Source: Pohlia nutans
Taxonomy: Eukaryota; Streptophyta; Bryopsida; Bryales; Mniaceae
Direction of reading: 5' to 3'
DNA: 64,000 bases
Assembly (NCBI GenBank): GCA_022496805.1
Contig: CM040085.1
Coordinates: 36,485,811 to 36,549,810 of the forward strand
The position numbers and the translations under genes were made by a program. Below, one piece after another: positions 1 to 13,100 of this stretch (positions are counted from its first letter, which is position 1; each line of letters opens with the position of its first letter). The notes under the pieces were generated by a model. The model was given only the letters and a program-made list of their open reading frames with translations, was not told the DNA's origin and did no database searches.

Positions 1-59
1 CTGTATTGGATTCAGCCTGCTCCCTGATTTTTTTATTTTTTTTAAATTATTGTTTAAAC

Positions 60-235
60 TCCAAAATGGCAAGGTGAAGGAAAAAAAAGGAAGACAAGTG
101 GAAGACTAGAAGAAAAAGAAGAAGAAAGACAAGAGGAAGACAAGAAAGAAGACAAGAATAAAATACAAGATAAAAGAAAAGATAAGATAAAGATAAAGAT
201 AAAATAAAAGATAAAGATAAGGATGAGAAATAAAT
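60..235. repeat. purine-rich simple repeat
   Basis: Low-complexity tract that is almost all A and G on the + strand. It runs from AAGAAGAAAGACAAG-type units into GATAAA units and ends at the first TTAA element. No coding signal. Confidence 0.8.
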
Positions 236-782
236 TAACCCTTTAATGTCCCAGTTCAATACTGTTTTCAAAAATTCGTTATAAAATGTGTGATGAAAGC
301 CGAAAATGGAGTTATGTACAAAGTAAAGTTGTAAATGTCAATGTGAAGATCACATTTGTACGGTTGGACTTATCATATATTTCTTTAATATTTTTTTATT
401 GATTTTGCAAGGTTCTCTCTTGAAAATCAATTAAAAATCATGGATTAACGGAATTTTTTTTATAAAAATTGTGATGAAATTGGAATAACATGCACTACGA
501 GATGGTATGGTTTCTATTATTTGATTTCTACTTATTTTGAAAAATCATCTTTAAGGTCTCATTTTTTGAACTAAGAATGAAATTTGACATAAACCACTTG
601 TGTTGTTTTTCCAAAAATCATAATAACCTATTTTGAAAATCAAAATTGTACAAAGGATAGTCAACTTGTACAAGAATCATGAGAAATTTTGGTGGATGAA
701 AAATGTCCAGTTTGGATAGAATTCGAACAGTCAAAATCTGTTCAGCGTCCAAATATTGGACGCAGGCGCCTGAAAGGGTTAA
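235..782. mobile_element. TTAA-flanked miniature transposon, family I
   Basis: Starts TTAA-CCCTTTAATGTCCC and ends CCTGAAAGGG-TTAA. The ends are weakly inverted and the flanking TTAA is duplicated. About 548 bp with no coding capacity. No second copy of the interior is seen in the window, so the family assignment rests on the ends only. A related end, TTAACCCTTTAGTGCC, occurs alone at about 6006. Confidence 0.65.
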
Positions 783-1436
783 ACAACTGTTTCTTTATAG
801 TGTAGGGGATTGTAAAAAGACAAAAATCTCTGTTTTTAAGAGATTTTTTCAAACTATTTTTTTAATGCGCTTGGGGGCCAAGTGCATGATTATATGGCCA
901 AGTGCAAAATTAGCGAATTGGGTGTTAATATAAGAAGATTATTTTGAAGGTCATTTCTCCCATATCTAATGACGTTGGGGCCAAAGAGTTGGGCTGGTGT
1001 ATAAATTATTGAAAATTTCAGTCTATATTCCACAATTCAAGAGTGATGATTGTTGTTAGGAATAGACACTTTATTCAGGTTGGCCTCGAAAGAGGACCGA
1101 AGTTTCTATTTATTTATCTATCTATCGATCTATCGATTGTTGGAAAAAAAAAATTCTAGAAACGCCCCCCATGCTACGAATTGATTTTCTATTTTTAATG
1201 TACCCAGTTATTCGAAATAGGGTGTGTGTTTTTTAATTAAAAGATTGATTTCAAAATTTTAGCCTCAAGTCTTGGTGTAAAAGGGATGAGGCTAATTTCA
1301 GGATTTGGACTAATGAGATGTGAGCATTCAAGCCCTCTTATACATCAAAACGACCTTGATTACATATGTAAAGCGGCTCTAAGTCATTAATACATAGTGA
1401 TCTCAAAATAGCATAAACAGTCACATGATATAACTT
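783..1436. other. intergenic, AT-rich
   Basis: No gene, RNA gene or clear repeat recognised. A short TATC/GATC microsatellite lies near 1108-1137. Confidence 0.5.
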
Positions 1437-1571
1437 TAGTAGAATTTTGATCCTTTATAATTGGTCCTTTGTGATTTAAATGGTCCAAAACGACTTCTTT
1501 TCTAAAGAAATGAGTCACAAAGGACCATGTAAGTCACAAAGGACTAGTTATAAAGGACCAAAATCCTACTA
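1437..1571. mobile_element. fold-back miniature element
   Basis: An imperfect inverted repeat of 135 bp. The left arm runs from TAGTAGAATTTTGATCC to about 1490. The right arm (about 1523-1571) ends GGACCAAAATCCTACTA. Both arms carry copies of GGTCCTTT and TTTGTGAC. The whole unit would fold into one hairpin, as in fold-back MITEs. It is unrelated to the TTAA elements. Confidence 0.7.
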
Positions 1572-2091
1572 GTTATAAATAGGTGGTTTATCTTAGTGAA
1601 TTCACATCACAGAGCACAGTGGCACAACCACACTACTGTAGTGCACGATTGGATTCAACATTAGGGTGCTAAATATTTAATTATTTTTTAAAAATAGGTT
1701 TGGCACTTGTACTTTTTGAAAATTTTCTTCTTTAAATTTGAAAAAAAAGTGAAAAAAATTTCCTAAAATTTTGGCCCTTATTAAAATAATATAATCAGTG
1801 CCAAAGTCGATCATGCACTACGGTATGCACTATTATGTACCAATAGTCTACAAATCAAATTTTGAAATATAAGAGCTGCTTTACATTTGAAGTCGAATCG
1901 GCCTGAAAAAATGTTGGGCAATGCTCTGCATGGGTGAGCATAACTTAGCGATTGTGTTTTTAATCTCAATCAATAAAAGGGATATTAGCATTCAATTTTT
2001 TGCAAGTAATTTTACACATAGGAAACTCAAAGATCCTACGGTTCCTACATATTCAATTAGTTTAGAATGATGCAATGCACTCCATTGTTGA
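1572..2091. other. intergenic, AT-rich
   Basis: Nothing recognised beyond homopolymer-rich sequence. It abuts a TTAA element on its right. Confidence 0.5.
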
Positions 2092-2655
2092 TTAACCCCT
2101 AAACGTGCAACCATTCATTATCTAGATGATGTACAAAATCAAATTCCGTTTTCTCATCCATCATGCATTTTTTTGTAGTCTAGATTTTTCACTATAGATT
2201 TTATGGACGTTAGCTTCATGCATGTGTGAACTGATTAGAAAGGAGACGATTTGTGAAAATGCCTCATTTCATGTTGCAGTGATTCACCAAAAAATTATAA
2301 GTTCTTAGTTCAAAAGAGAATCAACTCATAAAATTAAGCAACCAAAAAATCTCCAAAATTCACTACACTTAATATGTTACATTTCAACCCATTACAACAA
2401 ATTTCATCCTCAAATTGTCAATATCTTATTTGTAATCAAATTACAAAAGAATTTTGAATTTTAAGTTTCAAATTTTATACAAAAATATTGGTGATTGATA
2501 TTTCATAGATTTAACCATATGGATAGGATTTAAAAATTCATAATGTACAACTTTTATTCATACATTAAGTCCAAAATATCCTTCTTAGTTGCATTTTATA
2601 ATGCATCTTTGCAATTCTCCAAATATGAAGAGGGTTGTGGGCATTTAGGGATTAA
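2092..2655. mobile_element. TTAA-flanked miniature transposon, family G copy 1
   Basis: Starts TTAA-CCCCTAAACGTGC and ends GCATTTAGGGA-TTAA. About 564 bp. The interior aligns over its length, in the same orientation, with 55488-56067; shared landmarks are TTAGCTTCATGCATGTG, GTGATTCACCAAAAAATT and ACCATATGGATAG. Non-coding. Confidence 0.85.
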
Positions 2656-3180
2656 ACACACTTACTTACAAGAGGTCAAAGGAAGAACACAACACGAAAA
2701 CTAGAGTTGTGGTTTGAAACAACCTTAAACTACCAAATGAAGGAAGAGGGGTACTTGCAAAGATACCCAAAGGTTTGACAGTTTGAATCTGACCGTAAAA
2801 TTACCACTCTTCCTGATGGAAATTTCCCTGCGATGGGTTGCAAAGAAGAACTAATATATTTACTGTAAATTGCAAAGCAAGATGTAGGTGAAAACAAAAG
2901 AAAAAAGAAAAAAAGAAGTTGGAATTTAAAAATTATATCTCTTCTTATGTATAATAGAGCAATGGGACCACAATCTAGTTACAATTAGAAACTAAATTTA
3001 CATGGCAATGACACGATAATCCCACCAAAATTCATGAAATACAAATGGCATTCCTTCATCACTTAGAAAAGTAGATCTAAGTGAAGATTCTCTTTTGATC
3101 CAGTTTTTAAAAGGGTACTCCATTGCACTGCTCTATTATGCTATGTATTTTAGACGGATTAAAAAACATTTTGCTGCAAA
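2656..3180. other. intergenic
   Basis: No gene recognised. AT-rich sequence between a miniature transposon and the upstream region of the first gene. Confidence 0.4.
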
Positions 3181-3978
3181 TTAATTACGGGCATTGATGA
3201 CGACCCACAACCCCTTGAACGTTGGAATGAATGAATATCACCCGACGACTTTCATCCGCCACATCCTCTGTCAAATGAAATATCGGGCCCACGTCACCAT
3301 GCCACATCAGCAAGAGACATATCGCCGACCAACCAAAATCCTCCACGTCAGAAATCGAGATACTAGCCTCATCCTTTTCTATCTTGGACACTGAAGCCCC
3401 GCCCTCACACCTTCCCTTGAGTTCCCTGCACTTGCAACTCTGTTTTTTCGTTACATCGTGCTTTCACTCTCGTACATGAGGTAATCAGCTTTTCTCTTTC
3501 TTTCGTTCAAGCCGTTTGATATCGTGCTCTTGGTCCCCGAAATTTTCCTCACAAAATTCTGTCTCGGTTTGGTACAATTTCTGTCATTACGGTTTGGTAA
3601 TGCGTTCGCATTCTGCATTTAATGCGGCCTTCATTGTACATGTATTTGCTTGAGCAAGTCAATCGTGCAATCCTCACTGTTGCTGAAATGAGGGACGCAT
3701 TTGGCCATTTCTCCTGGATCTATCAACTTTGAATTTGCGCTCATGCTAAGAGGGCTTTGCTACTAAGCTCTGTCATTAGGGTTTGGTAACATGTTCGCAT
3801 TGTATGTGGTCTTCATTGTACAAGAAGGTGCTTGAGCATGTCAATCGTGCAATCTTCACTGGAATGAGGGACGCATTTGGCCAATTCTCTCGGATCTATC
3901 AGCTTTGAATTTCTGAATTTGCTCACCTTTGAGGTTTACTGTTGGTGATTTGGATAGGCAGTGATCACCCCCCGAGTA
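3181..3978 (+). promoter_or_regulatory. upstream and 5' leader region of the first gene, with internal tandem duplication
   Basis: Higher GC than the flanks. CACGTCA and CCACGTCAG motifs (ACGT-core boxes of plant bZIP factors) lie near 3290 and 3345. The start codon at 3979 follows an AG within GATAGGCAG, which suggests a spliced 5' leader. A 189-bp direct duplication lies inside: copy 1 is about 3581-3741 and copy 2 about 3770-3921. Both carry TGTCATTA, GTTTGGTAA, CAATCGTGCAATC and GAGGGACGCATTTGGCCA. No promoter was mapped; this is inference from position and composition. Confidence 0.45.
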
Positions 3979-6330
3979 ATGGCGATGGCTGCTTGCCAAG
4001 CACAAGCGTTCAAGTGTATGCCCCTGGGGTCTTCCGCTCTGGAGATTAGGAACAGGCCGGCCACAGTCAGCTTCACCCGCATTCCAGTATGTCATCTCAC
4101 TTACATCTTTTTTGCACATATTGATGACTTAGTATGAATCAAAAGGGATCGATGTACACAGTGCTTTTAAAAGTTAGTTTCAGGTATGTCAAGTGTCATG
4201 TTCAGTAGAGTTATGAATTCTTTAATTCATGGTATAGATTGCCTCCCTTAGACTCACCCCTCCTTTTCTGTGTTAGCATTTGCTTTTGTCCTTAAAGGAT
4301 AGCTCTATTTTTGCTGTATACATAATGTATCTTAGAACAGTTGTTGTAAGGGCCACTTTAGATTCAAGCAACAAGCTTCAGATAACAAGAATCCTTTACC
4401 TTGATTGGTGAAAAAGTATTTTTTTATTCGTTTTGTTCAATGTTGACTTCTCGTCCACTAACAAGAATGAACATGACATTACATGGTTCCTATGTGGCAT
4501 GCTAGAAATAGTTGAGATAACAAGATTGACTCTTTTACCTCAAATGCATCAGAAGGTGTCATAAATGTAATGGCTTATTTTCAGCTGGGTATCTCACCCC
4601 TAGTTGCACCACATGATGTTAATACAAATCTGTGCAATCTTAAGTGGTCCTAAGATATAATTGCATTGTTTTAGCATTGTCATTAGGAAAATCCTCTTCC
4701 CTGCTTGTCAATTCTGATTAGGTTTGGTCCATTTTAGCAGATATTGTGATGCAGCTTAACCCCTAAGCGTCCACAGTGACATTCTACCGAGTGTTTTTGT
4801 TAACAGTTTTGAGTAGGTCGTATTTGGACTTCCTCTTGTTCGAATTTATTTGATATTGACCAACACATGCAATGATCTTCCAGCGATATAAAATTTGGTT
4901 CCATCTGAATTATATTTTTCACAATATGATCAATTGAATTTTTCATTTTAAAACTGTGAATCCTTGGTCCTTTAAGGGTTAATTGTTTGTGATCCAAACC
5001 TAAGAAAGAATTTGTGTACTAAGCCTGAGAGTCCTTGGTGTGCATCAATCAGGTGCAAGGTCTGAGGCACAGAGGCAACCTGGTAATTTGTGCGGCGGAA
5101 GGGAGTGGCAGCTGCTGTGGAGGTAGCGAAGGGAATGGCAGCGGCAAACAAAGCTGCAGCAGCCATGGATCCAAAGCACCACCGCCTGGTTTGGCAAATG
5201 TCGGCGCTGAATTCGAGAACATGGTGTCTCGCTCCACCATGCAGGAGTTCGAGAAAGAGTACGACTCAGGGGAGGTCAGAAAAACTCTATCAACCGCAAA
5301 CCCCGAACCCTAAACCCTAACATTCTTCGTACCAAGCAAGTAAGAAGAAGTAGCAATACATATGTTACTTTCTTATACTTCTCTTTCTAGTGAACTCTCA
5401 CTACTCGATCAATTAGCTAATTGCTCTTAACTAGTAGACATGGGCATGAGGTGGCTAAACTGCTCTTACTCGGTAGGTGCGGGCACATTTTAAGCTAACC
5501 GCTTTTAACACTTTCTAGCTACTTCTTCTCACTTGTTTGGTGCGGACGGGGCCTTTGTAATAGTAGTGGCATGACACCTTTGAGAGCAGTGTCAACTAAG
5601 AGTTATTTACGGCAAAGACATCCTAAAGCAGAGCAAATCAAGCAGAATTAAAAGCTCTGACATACTCACATGGAAAGACAATGGCTCATTGGCTTGAGGG
5701 GCTCAAACAAGGTGTCACGCATTCCTTCTCATGTCAATTCAGAGGGTTCTCAACAAGGGCTCTTCAGGATGTTATGTTCAACCCCCACAAATAGGCTCTA
5801 CAATTCTGAAAAATCCATCTACAATTTCATTACTGTTTTATTGACGTTGTTGGGGTAATTCTGATCTGGTCGCTGTGGGGATGTCACAGATGCAAGGAAC
5901 CATCACAAGAGATGTCGTTGCAGACGTCATGAATGAAATCCCTGAGATTCTTGTAAGTCAACTGACATTTTTCTATCAGTATAAGGATATTTTTGAATAG
6001 ATAATTAACCCTTTAGTGCCTGAAGTAGAAAGTCCACTTTGGAAGCTCATGGCCAACTTCGAAATCATATTTCCACCATTCAAAAATGTAGGCATGGCTT
6101 TTTTTCTTTTTTCTTCCCAATGGTATCTTTTGGTAACTTCTTTAATGACTTATTTCAATTCCTAACCATTTAGGGAGATGAATCAAGAGTTCATTGTTTG
6201 TCATGTTTGCCTGCAGAGCTCAAGCAACGAGGAGAAGTTTGTGGATGTGGATGCCGTGTTGAGGGAAGCGATGAGCTTAGCCAATGAGGACTTCGTCTTT
6301 GATGTTGAATTAGAGGGGACGATCGTTTAG
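3979..6330 (+). CDS. unrecognised small protein with plastid-transit-like N-terminus (4 exons)
   Basis: Predicted exons 3979-4086, 5053-5274, 5890-5952 and 6217-6330. All junctions are in phase 0, at GT-AG introns, giving about 168 residues and a TAG stop. The first 50 or so residues (MAMAACQAQAFKCMPLGSSA onward) are rich in A, S, R and V, lack acids at the extreme start, and end in VICAAEG, which resembles a stromal processing site. A flexible Gly/Ser/Cys stretch (residues about 53-70) follows. The second half is acidic and helical-looking, with FENMVSRSTMQEFEKEYDSG, ITRDVVADVMNEIPEIL and a C-terminal VDAVLREAMSLANEDF segment. I do not recognise the family and assign no function. Plastid targeting is inference. 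Intron 1 contains a TTAA element. The gene converges with the REC8 gene on the opposite strand. Confidence 0.65.
4756..4982. mobile_element. TTAA-flanked miniature transposon, hybrid of families F and A
   Basis: Flanked by TTAA on both sides. The left end reads CCCCTAAGCGTCCACAGTG, which matches the terminus of family F (18868-19097). From about 4800 onward it matches family A (ACCAACACATGCAATG, ATATAAAATTTGGT, ATCAATTGAATTTTTCATTT, AATCCTTGGTCCTTTA). It lies in intron 1 of the first gene. Confidence 0.75.
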
Positions 6331-6762
6331 GGTTTCAATGGATTCTGACCCAAAGGGGTTTGTAGTCCGGGCATGGACCAAGCTAGTGTAGTAATAGGAC
6401 GCAGCAGGATATGGGCAAATTCCACTTGGCATTGGGTATGGAAACTTGCCTGGATTTTGATAGCGGACATGAACTTGAATCTACATCATGATGTTTTTTC
6501 TGTACCTGCGTGATTATGAAATGCATGCAAGTTTCAATAATACAATAGTTGCCAATCACAATAGCCGTGTCCTTGCGTGATTTGATTAGTAAGATGCAAT
6601 TCATTTTTCATACTGTGATGATTGAGCTCTAAGTTCGGAACCATGTGTGGTTTCAGTGCGACACTAGCATATACAAAATGTATAGTTTTTGTAAAAGCAT
6701 TACTGAGGGAAGAATTCTCAAACAGTCACAATTGAACTGCAACTGAACTACGTGTTGAAAAA

Positions 6763-6860
6763 TGAATCTCCATATCACTCCCCTCCTGGGAAGTGTAAGG
6801 AGTGATATGAAGATTCAAACGAAAGCTGCAAAAATGAGTGGGCAATTACAGTGCCCACTC
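6763..6860. repeat. two small hairpins between convergent genes
   Basis: Arms GAATCTCCATATCACTC (6763-6779) and GGAGTGATATGAAGATTC (6799-6816) pair with one mismatch. Just downstream, GAGTGGGCA (6836-6844) and TGCCCACTC (6852-6860) are a perfect 9-bp stem. They lie between the 3' ends of the two convergent genes and could be mRNA 3' structures. No function is shown. Confidence 0.5.
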
Positions 6861-7197
6861 TTTGGAAATCAGTGAGTTTCTAAAATCTATGTACGCATCA
6901 TCTGTTCGCGTGATTACCTATCCAGTGTTGGAACCCCAAGACTATAGAACATGTCAGTCAGCAATTTGGTTTTGTTTTGCACATTAGTTCAACGGGCATG
7001 GTCTTGGTTGAACGCCCATCAGAAACGTGTTACTAGCGCCTGATATCTAGTTCTCCCTTCGCGTTCTTCTATGAGCCGCGCGCACGAAGTCCTCAAAGTG
7101 TCACACCACGCTTCAGAATAATGTCTCCATAGGGATCTGCTTGATTGACGATGATCGACTCGTTCGAAGCCAACACTGAAGTTGTAATGCAGAAATG

Positions 7198-10100
7198 TTA
7201 AGTCAGGTATGCAACCGAAGGGGTTTGTCTAGAGGGCAGGGACAGCCTTTCTAACCGTAACGTGCAGGATTTGAAGCAAAGAATGTATATCATTACAACT
7301 TCCTTCCATGCATCACTTGGCGAAATTGCATGTTGCTCAGCCAATGCATCCAAAATCATTTTAGAACATGCATCAAGCACACACTAGTCTGACGGAAGAG
7401 CTGTTCTAACAAAATTGAAGGATAGTGAGATTCGCTCACCGCAGATTTGATAGAACATCCTGGCTGCGCGGGTCTTATCAAGTCCAGCCGTCAGATTGTT
7501 TACGGACGCCTCATAAACGTCAGCTTCATTCAGCTTATTGAAATGCGCCCGCAGGAGTCTGCGACAGTCAATTTATTTAAGTCTAAAACTCTTAGACCGA
7601 TGCTGAAATCAGTACTTTAGTGCTGTGGGATATGCGTGGCTTATCGCCTTCTCCAGCATTTTAATTACGACCTAATTGTGAGTATGAATGATCTTCTAGC
7701 CGTCACCTCATTCTTCAGTCTATGACTGGCCCAATTTTTTCCATAACTACCTAAAATCATCACTGAAGACTTGTACCTAGAATTTTGCAATAATTTGAAG
7801 CATTATTAAACCAGCCTATGAAACATTTCATCAAATATTTATTTCTGAAATTCGTACATGTTTGCAAATCAAGATTTGTATGCAAATCATGGTTAAAAGT
7901 GATGTCGATGCTATCTCCATGAAAATCATGAGATCGGCAAGGGAATTAGAGTTTGGGGGAGTTGTAATTTACTTGGCTATGACAATAGTCGTGGGATTGA
8001 TGGAGTCTGCTGGTACTGGTTGAGTGGAACCACTGGTGTCTTCTAGTATCTCTATCAACCCAAATTCCAGAGAAAATATTGAGGATGCAGGTCACCTTAA
8101 AAGATAGAAACGTCCTCATGACAATAAAGTAGAGCGTACATGAAGTCAAGTCATGTAATTGGCAACTGAGCTACAACTAAATCAAAACTCTTCGAATACG
8201 ATTTCTCCGTCAATTTAGCTTGAATGTCGTGGACAAATGTGGCTTGACTTGTAAGTGATAAGCATCTTCGTAGCAAAGTAGAGACTGCAAAGAAGTAGGT
8301 GATGGTGTTAAACCTACGTGATTGTGCGAGGATGCCAGCTTGAAAGTCACCGCTAGCAAAGTAGTCGATCATATCTGACTTGCCAGATGCTCTACGAGCT
8401 TGTTGAATGTTCAGCTCCGGCAACTCGCCTGAAACAGGAGACATGCTCCTTCCCACGTCCTTCACGGAGCTATCGGTAATCCTCCTTTTTGATCTGTGAA
8501 CATAAAGGGATTGTCAAATTTGAGAAAAAACGTATAAAATTAATGGTTGAAATCTGCAACTGTACGTGGAGATGCCTCAGAAGTGCTGTTAGTTTGTTCT
8601 CTCAGTTTGAGGAAATGAGTTTATGACATCTAATGAAGCGGAAAGTAATTTTTCCCTCCAATGCACTTACTTTCCAGATGTAGGAGGCTCTCCTTCACTA
8701 TCATAAGACAAGCTTCCTCCATAAGACGCTGACATCGAACGCTTCGAAGATTTTCCGTCCGTGGTAAGAGGGGCTGCATGCAGAAGTTCCTATAATTGAT
8801 GAGCCTTAGCCATATTCCTCATTATCCAAAGAGGAACATGAGTAATATATAATTATGAATGCGGCATGTATAAAGTATCCCAGCTTGCCATGGATAATAT
8901 CTGGGCTGTGTATTTTAGGCCAACAACTGTTTAGAAATCTTACCAAAGAGAGCTGGTGTCCGGAGGCCGAATTTATTTCCGAAGATATCCTCTCGGCTGC
9001 CAGTACTTGGCGTTTGTAGAGCTTCTCGAAGCTTTTCCACGGATCCTAGGCTGTGGTGATCAGCCTCTACTAGAGGAGAATGAGGAAGCTGGTGTGCCAA
9101 ATTCCCCATGCCGAGGAACATTGCGAGTGAGTTTTGTAAGCTCGTTTTGATTTATCTCTGTGGAGCATTCTGAGTGACTACCAAAATATTATAAAATCAC
9201 ACTTATTTCTCTACATATATCAATCAGAGGATAAGCGCCAACTCACATTTTCTGGAACTATCTGTACGCCTGTTTCCATTGGAATATCCGTATTGGCAGG
9301 GAAATCTGTTTCCAGAGGTTCTGGAACAGGGAAATCTATTTCCATTGGAGAGTTTTGCTTCGAGCCGCTGGAAGTTGGTGATGCGGCTGTGGCATCTGAA
9401 AGAGCCAACTTCAAAGATTTATGCGGAGGCAACTTCCGTACTGTTCTAAATAGGACATTCGTTTACATGTACATGCAGTTCTTTTAAATTATATATAACA
9501 ATGAAACTGTCTGCCGAGTAGTACATGTCAATATATTTCAATCGTAATGGCATCACTCATCTTGTCAGAAATGATCCTAAGAGATCTAAGAGTTACCGTG
9601 GGTGTCGAGCGCAGATGATCCCGCACTGCAAAATTCGTCACATGCATGACACAGGATGGAGAAAATTTACCTCCTTTTTTACCGGAGTCAGCTGGTTTGT
9701 TTGGGGTCGGAATGACTAAACGTCGCCACATCTCCTGCAGCGGTGGAGCCCAAGTTGGTTCCGGCCGGTATTTCACATTCCATTTCACACAAACCGATGG
9801 AAGGTTCCAATTCTCCTGCACTGCTCTGAATCGCTCCTTGTTGATTTCCTTTGCCTGTTTTGGGCGATTTCTTCATGTTAGTCTGCTTGTCATCCGCAAT
9901 TTATATCAAGTAATGTTTGAACATGCTTTCACGTTTTGTACACACGTACAGTAGATCGGATATTTAGGAATAATGACCATATGCCGTTGCCCAAACATTC
10001 AGGGTGCCTGATTCACGTGAGAAATCGAGGCTTGCTTCCTAACTTTATAAGTTGTTTCGAGTCATTCTAAGTAGTTCTGAAGCGTTCTTGGACCGTTTCT

Positions 10101-13100
10101 AAGCATTTTTAGACCATTTTGAAATATTTTTCGGGTTGTTTTGAGTCAAATTTTGGTCTGTTTGGACTTATTTTTGTTTCCTGTCTCCACAAAACAAAAC
10201 CCATGCCTTAATTTCTCCAGAATACACGAAATGGCCATTTGAATGGAAATGTGGCCATTATTTCCAAATATCTGTTGTAGGCGATTCATTCATCAGGCTA
10301 ATATGAAGCGTGGTTTTATGCAGCAAACCTTGCCCGGAACCTTGCTCACGCATTTACGACCGGCAATGTCAGATGTATCCTGAATCCATGCGGCGAAAGT
10401 CTTCTTAGAAATTTCTGTTTCGTCATCGTACATTAGCACCCGAGCATTTCTCTTTCGAGTGATACTCCGTGCTGATCGTGTTCCTCGTTTGGGTTGAGAG
10501 CTGCCTGCCTCTGGCTGCAGCAGCATTCACATCGATATCCAATGAATTCCGGCCGACACTATCCTTCAAATAAAATTCATTACGAATTGAGAAGGGTTTT
10601 TCTGCTGGAATGGGATGGATAGTATAGCTTACCAAGATAACGCTGTTTAGATTGGTTTCCGGCTCAGGCAATTGCTCCTCAAATATCGTGTGCAGTGCAC
10701 CCGAAAGGTCGGGTGGAAAATCATCTGTGAGAAAAACGCGAAAGTAACTACAGTCATTCGTCGTACGTCGGTCAGGATACGTACCATTACAGATAGTCCA
10801 ATACATGTATATCGTTGCTCAGCAGCACATACATTGTACGTAGAAGCTTTGTAGAATGCTTCAATACAGAGTGACTCCCAAACGGCTGGAAAAGTCTGTC
10901 ATAAAAGTATGCCACAGAGAAGCCCAGGAAATATTGGAAGGGTTGCGGAATTCAGCAACCCTTAGTTGAAACAATCATGCGACGATCTCTGACCTGGAAT
11001 TATAACATCCGGCACGCAGTCCTCCACCGGGCCAACTTCCTGAGAGGGTCTCTGTCCTGGAAGCTGAAATTCTGGCAAGATGTCATCCAGAGGCCCAAGA
11101 ATGCTGTCCGCAGATATAGATGACCCACTTCTGATTCCCAAGCGGCACACAAGTCACAGAATGCAGTTAGTCGGCAGCATTTTAAACCTGAATCTGACAT
11201 ATCACGAATCAGAACTATCAGTAGTCAAATTAATCTGAGGAGAGAAAAGCATTACTTGCGCTGTCCGCCCACACCATGCGGTGAGTAGGGAGTATTCTCT
11301 GGCAAAGTAATATCTTCAATGGCAGCTGTGGAACAGAGATCACAATTTGTCTTAATAAATTTGTAGAGATTCCAACACAGGGACCCCGGAGACACACTAT
11401 CCCAGGGTAGTAAGCAGGTAAATTGTACGTTATGCAAGTACCTCCGTCTGCAAGTACCTTATGTAAGGAGTCTGGGACGGATGACAATTAGTTCGTTGTA
11501 TATAATATAATTGTTAGGCAAATTACTTAGAGATAATCCTGTGATTAATATTCTTCAAGTAAACGAGAAATGGTCGATAATCCTTAACCTTGAAATTGAT
11601 CTCTAGGAGAAGAATTGTCGTCGACATTGACTGCGTCAGGAAAGATAAAGAACATTTCGTCCTGTCGACAAGCAATTGCTATAATTTAGCGACAATTGCA
11701 GTTCGCCAAGGACTACTTCGTCAAATTTCTTTCAATCAAATAGTTGCTACATGTTCACATATGCGGGTTCAAGAGTGATTCGGCGCTGATGGTCAATCCC
11801 AATCAGACAGTTCAAAAGAAGTTGAAGGGATGCCGCGGCCTCTTCACTAACTCCAAGTCAATTTTGAGATGAAGACAGTGGTAGCTCAAACGAAATCGGT
11901 TTCCTATTTGAGGCTTACCAAAGTGTTACCGCCCACTTGCAAAGGAACAGATGGTTCTCTCATAGGCCGTTCAATAGTTTCTGCCACCGGAATTTCCGAG
12001 GACCCCATTGTGATTTTCTCATACCTGTACGATACGATAATCAAAGTTACCAGCTGCTAACTCTCTAGTCATCAGTTAGTAGATGTAACAATCTCCAATC
12101 AACACTTTTTTGCAAAACTTAAAACTAGTTTTTTACTTATTTTCTTTACGAAGTGAAGCGGTGCGTGTGGAAGGCAAATTTTAACCAGCCCTCTGTACGG
12201 TGAACTCGTGTCTGCAAACTCATGTGGACTGTCTGTTTGTCATGACGTTGTACCAATAGCCAGACGTTCAACTCATTCTCTAATCGTGAAAATAGACTTC
12301 CACGACAGCAACTCTCAGAGCTCAAGGAAAAAGATCAAATGAGATTCCATCTTACTTAGCACGATTTTTTCGCTTTGGCAGTTTGGTTCGGTCCTCATCC
12401 GTTCGTGCCGCTTCTATTTTGATCTTTATCTGTTCCATACAAGCATGCAATGGCGTCACTTCCAATCATTGGTGGGTATATAGAAGTCCAGAGGTGAAAT
12501 TCTGTAGAAATGCTAACAATATCATGTACTGGAGATCCTGTGCCTCTGTCCTGTGTCAACGGTCACACCGGACTTTGAGGAATTCAGCGGCAAGCCACGG
12601 TTTGTATGTCGCACTTCGTTCCCAATTTTTGGAGAGTACTTTGATTCAATATATGTAATTTACTGCTTACATGGCAAAACGAAAATAGTATAATCTAGCG
12701 GTTGAGAGGGAACCACACGTACGAGAAATGCGTTCATGTCCTCTGCAGGTTATTAATATCCCGTCGTTTTATCCAAGTATATCACAGAAGAAACGTCATC
12801 AGTCAACTGGCGCAGAAATTCAGGGTTCAAGATTGGATGAAATTAAAAATTCGCCATTCCGCCTGTACTAATTCTTTTGATTAAATGATGTGACATATGA
12901 CCACTTTTCTCAATGAACAAATATCTGCAACCTGAGGAAATATGTCCAATGCAGTATACGACATTTTCAGGAAAAATGAATTCATAGGTAGTTGATTACA
13001 ATAGAAATGCTGAACCATCAAAATTCTGGTTCTTAGTTCTTACCATACAGGAAAAATACTTTCCGCTTGTAAATTTGTACAATCCCTCCTGGAGGAGTTC

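Noticed and set aside
3185..3391. Overlapping short frames on both strands near 3.2-3.4 kb
   Set aside because: Region looks like a promoter. Neither frame has splice support or a recognisable product.
5304..5325. CCCTAAA-type telomeric repeat
   Set aside because: Only two or three units; such short telobox-like motifs are common in plant introns and promoters.
9646..9954. Open frame of 102 codons on the + strand
   Set aside because: Antisense to a REC8 exon that is in phase with its neighbours.
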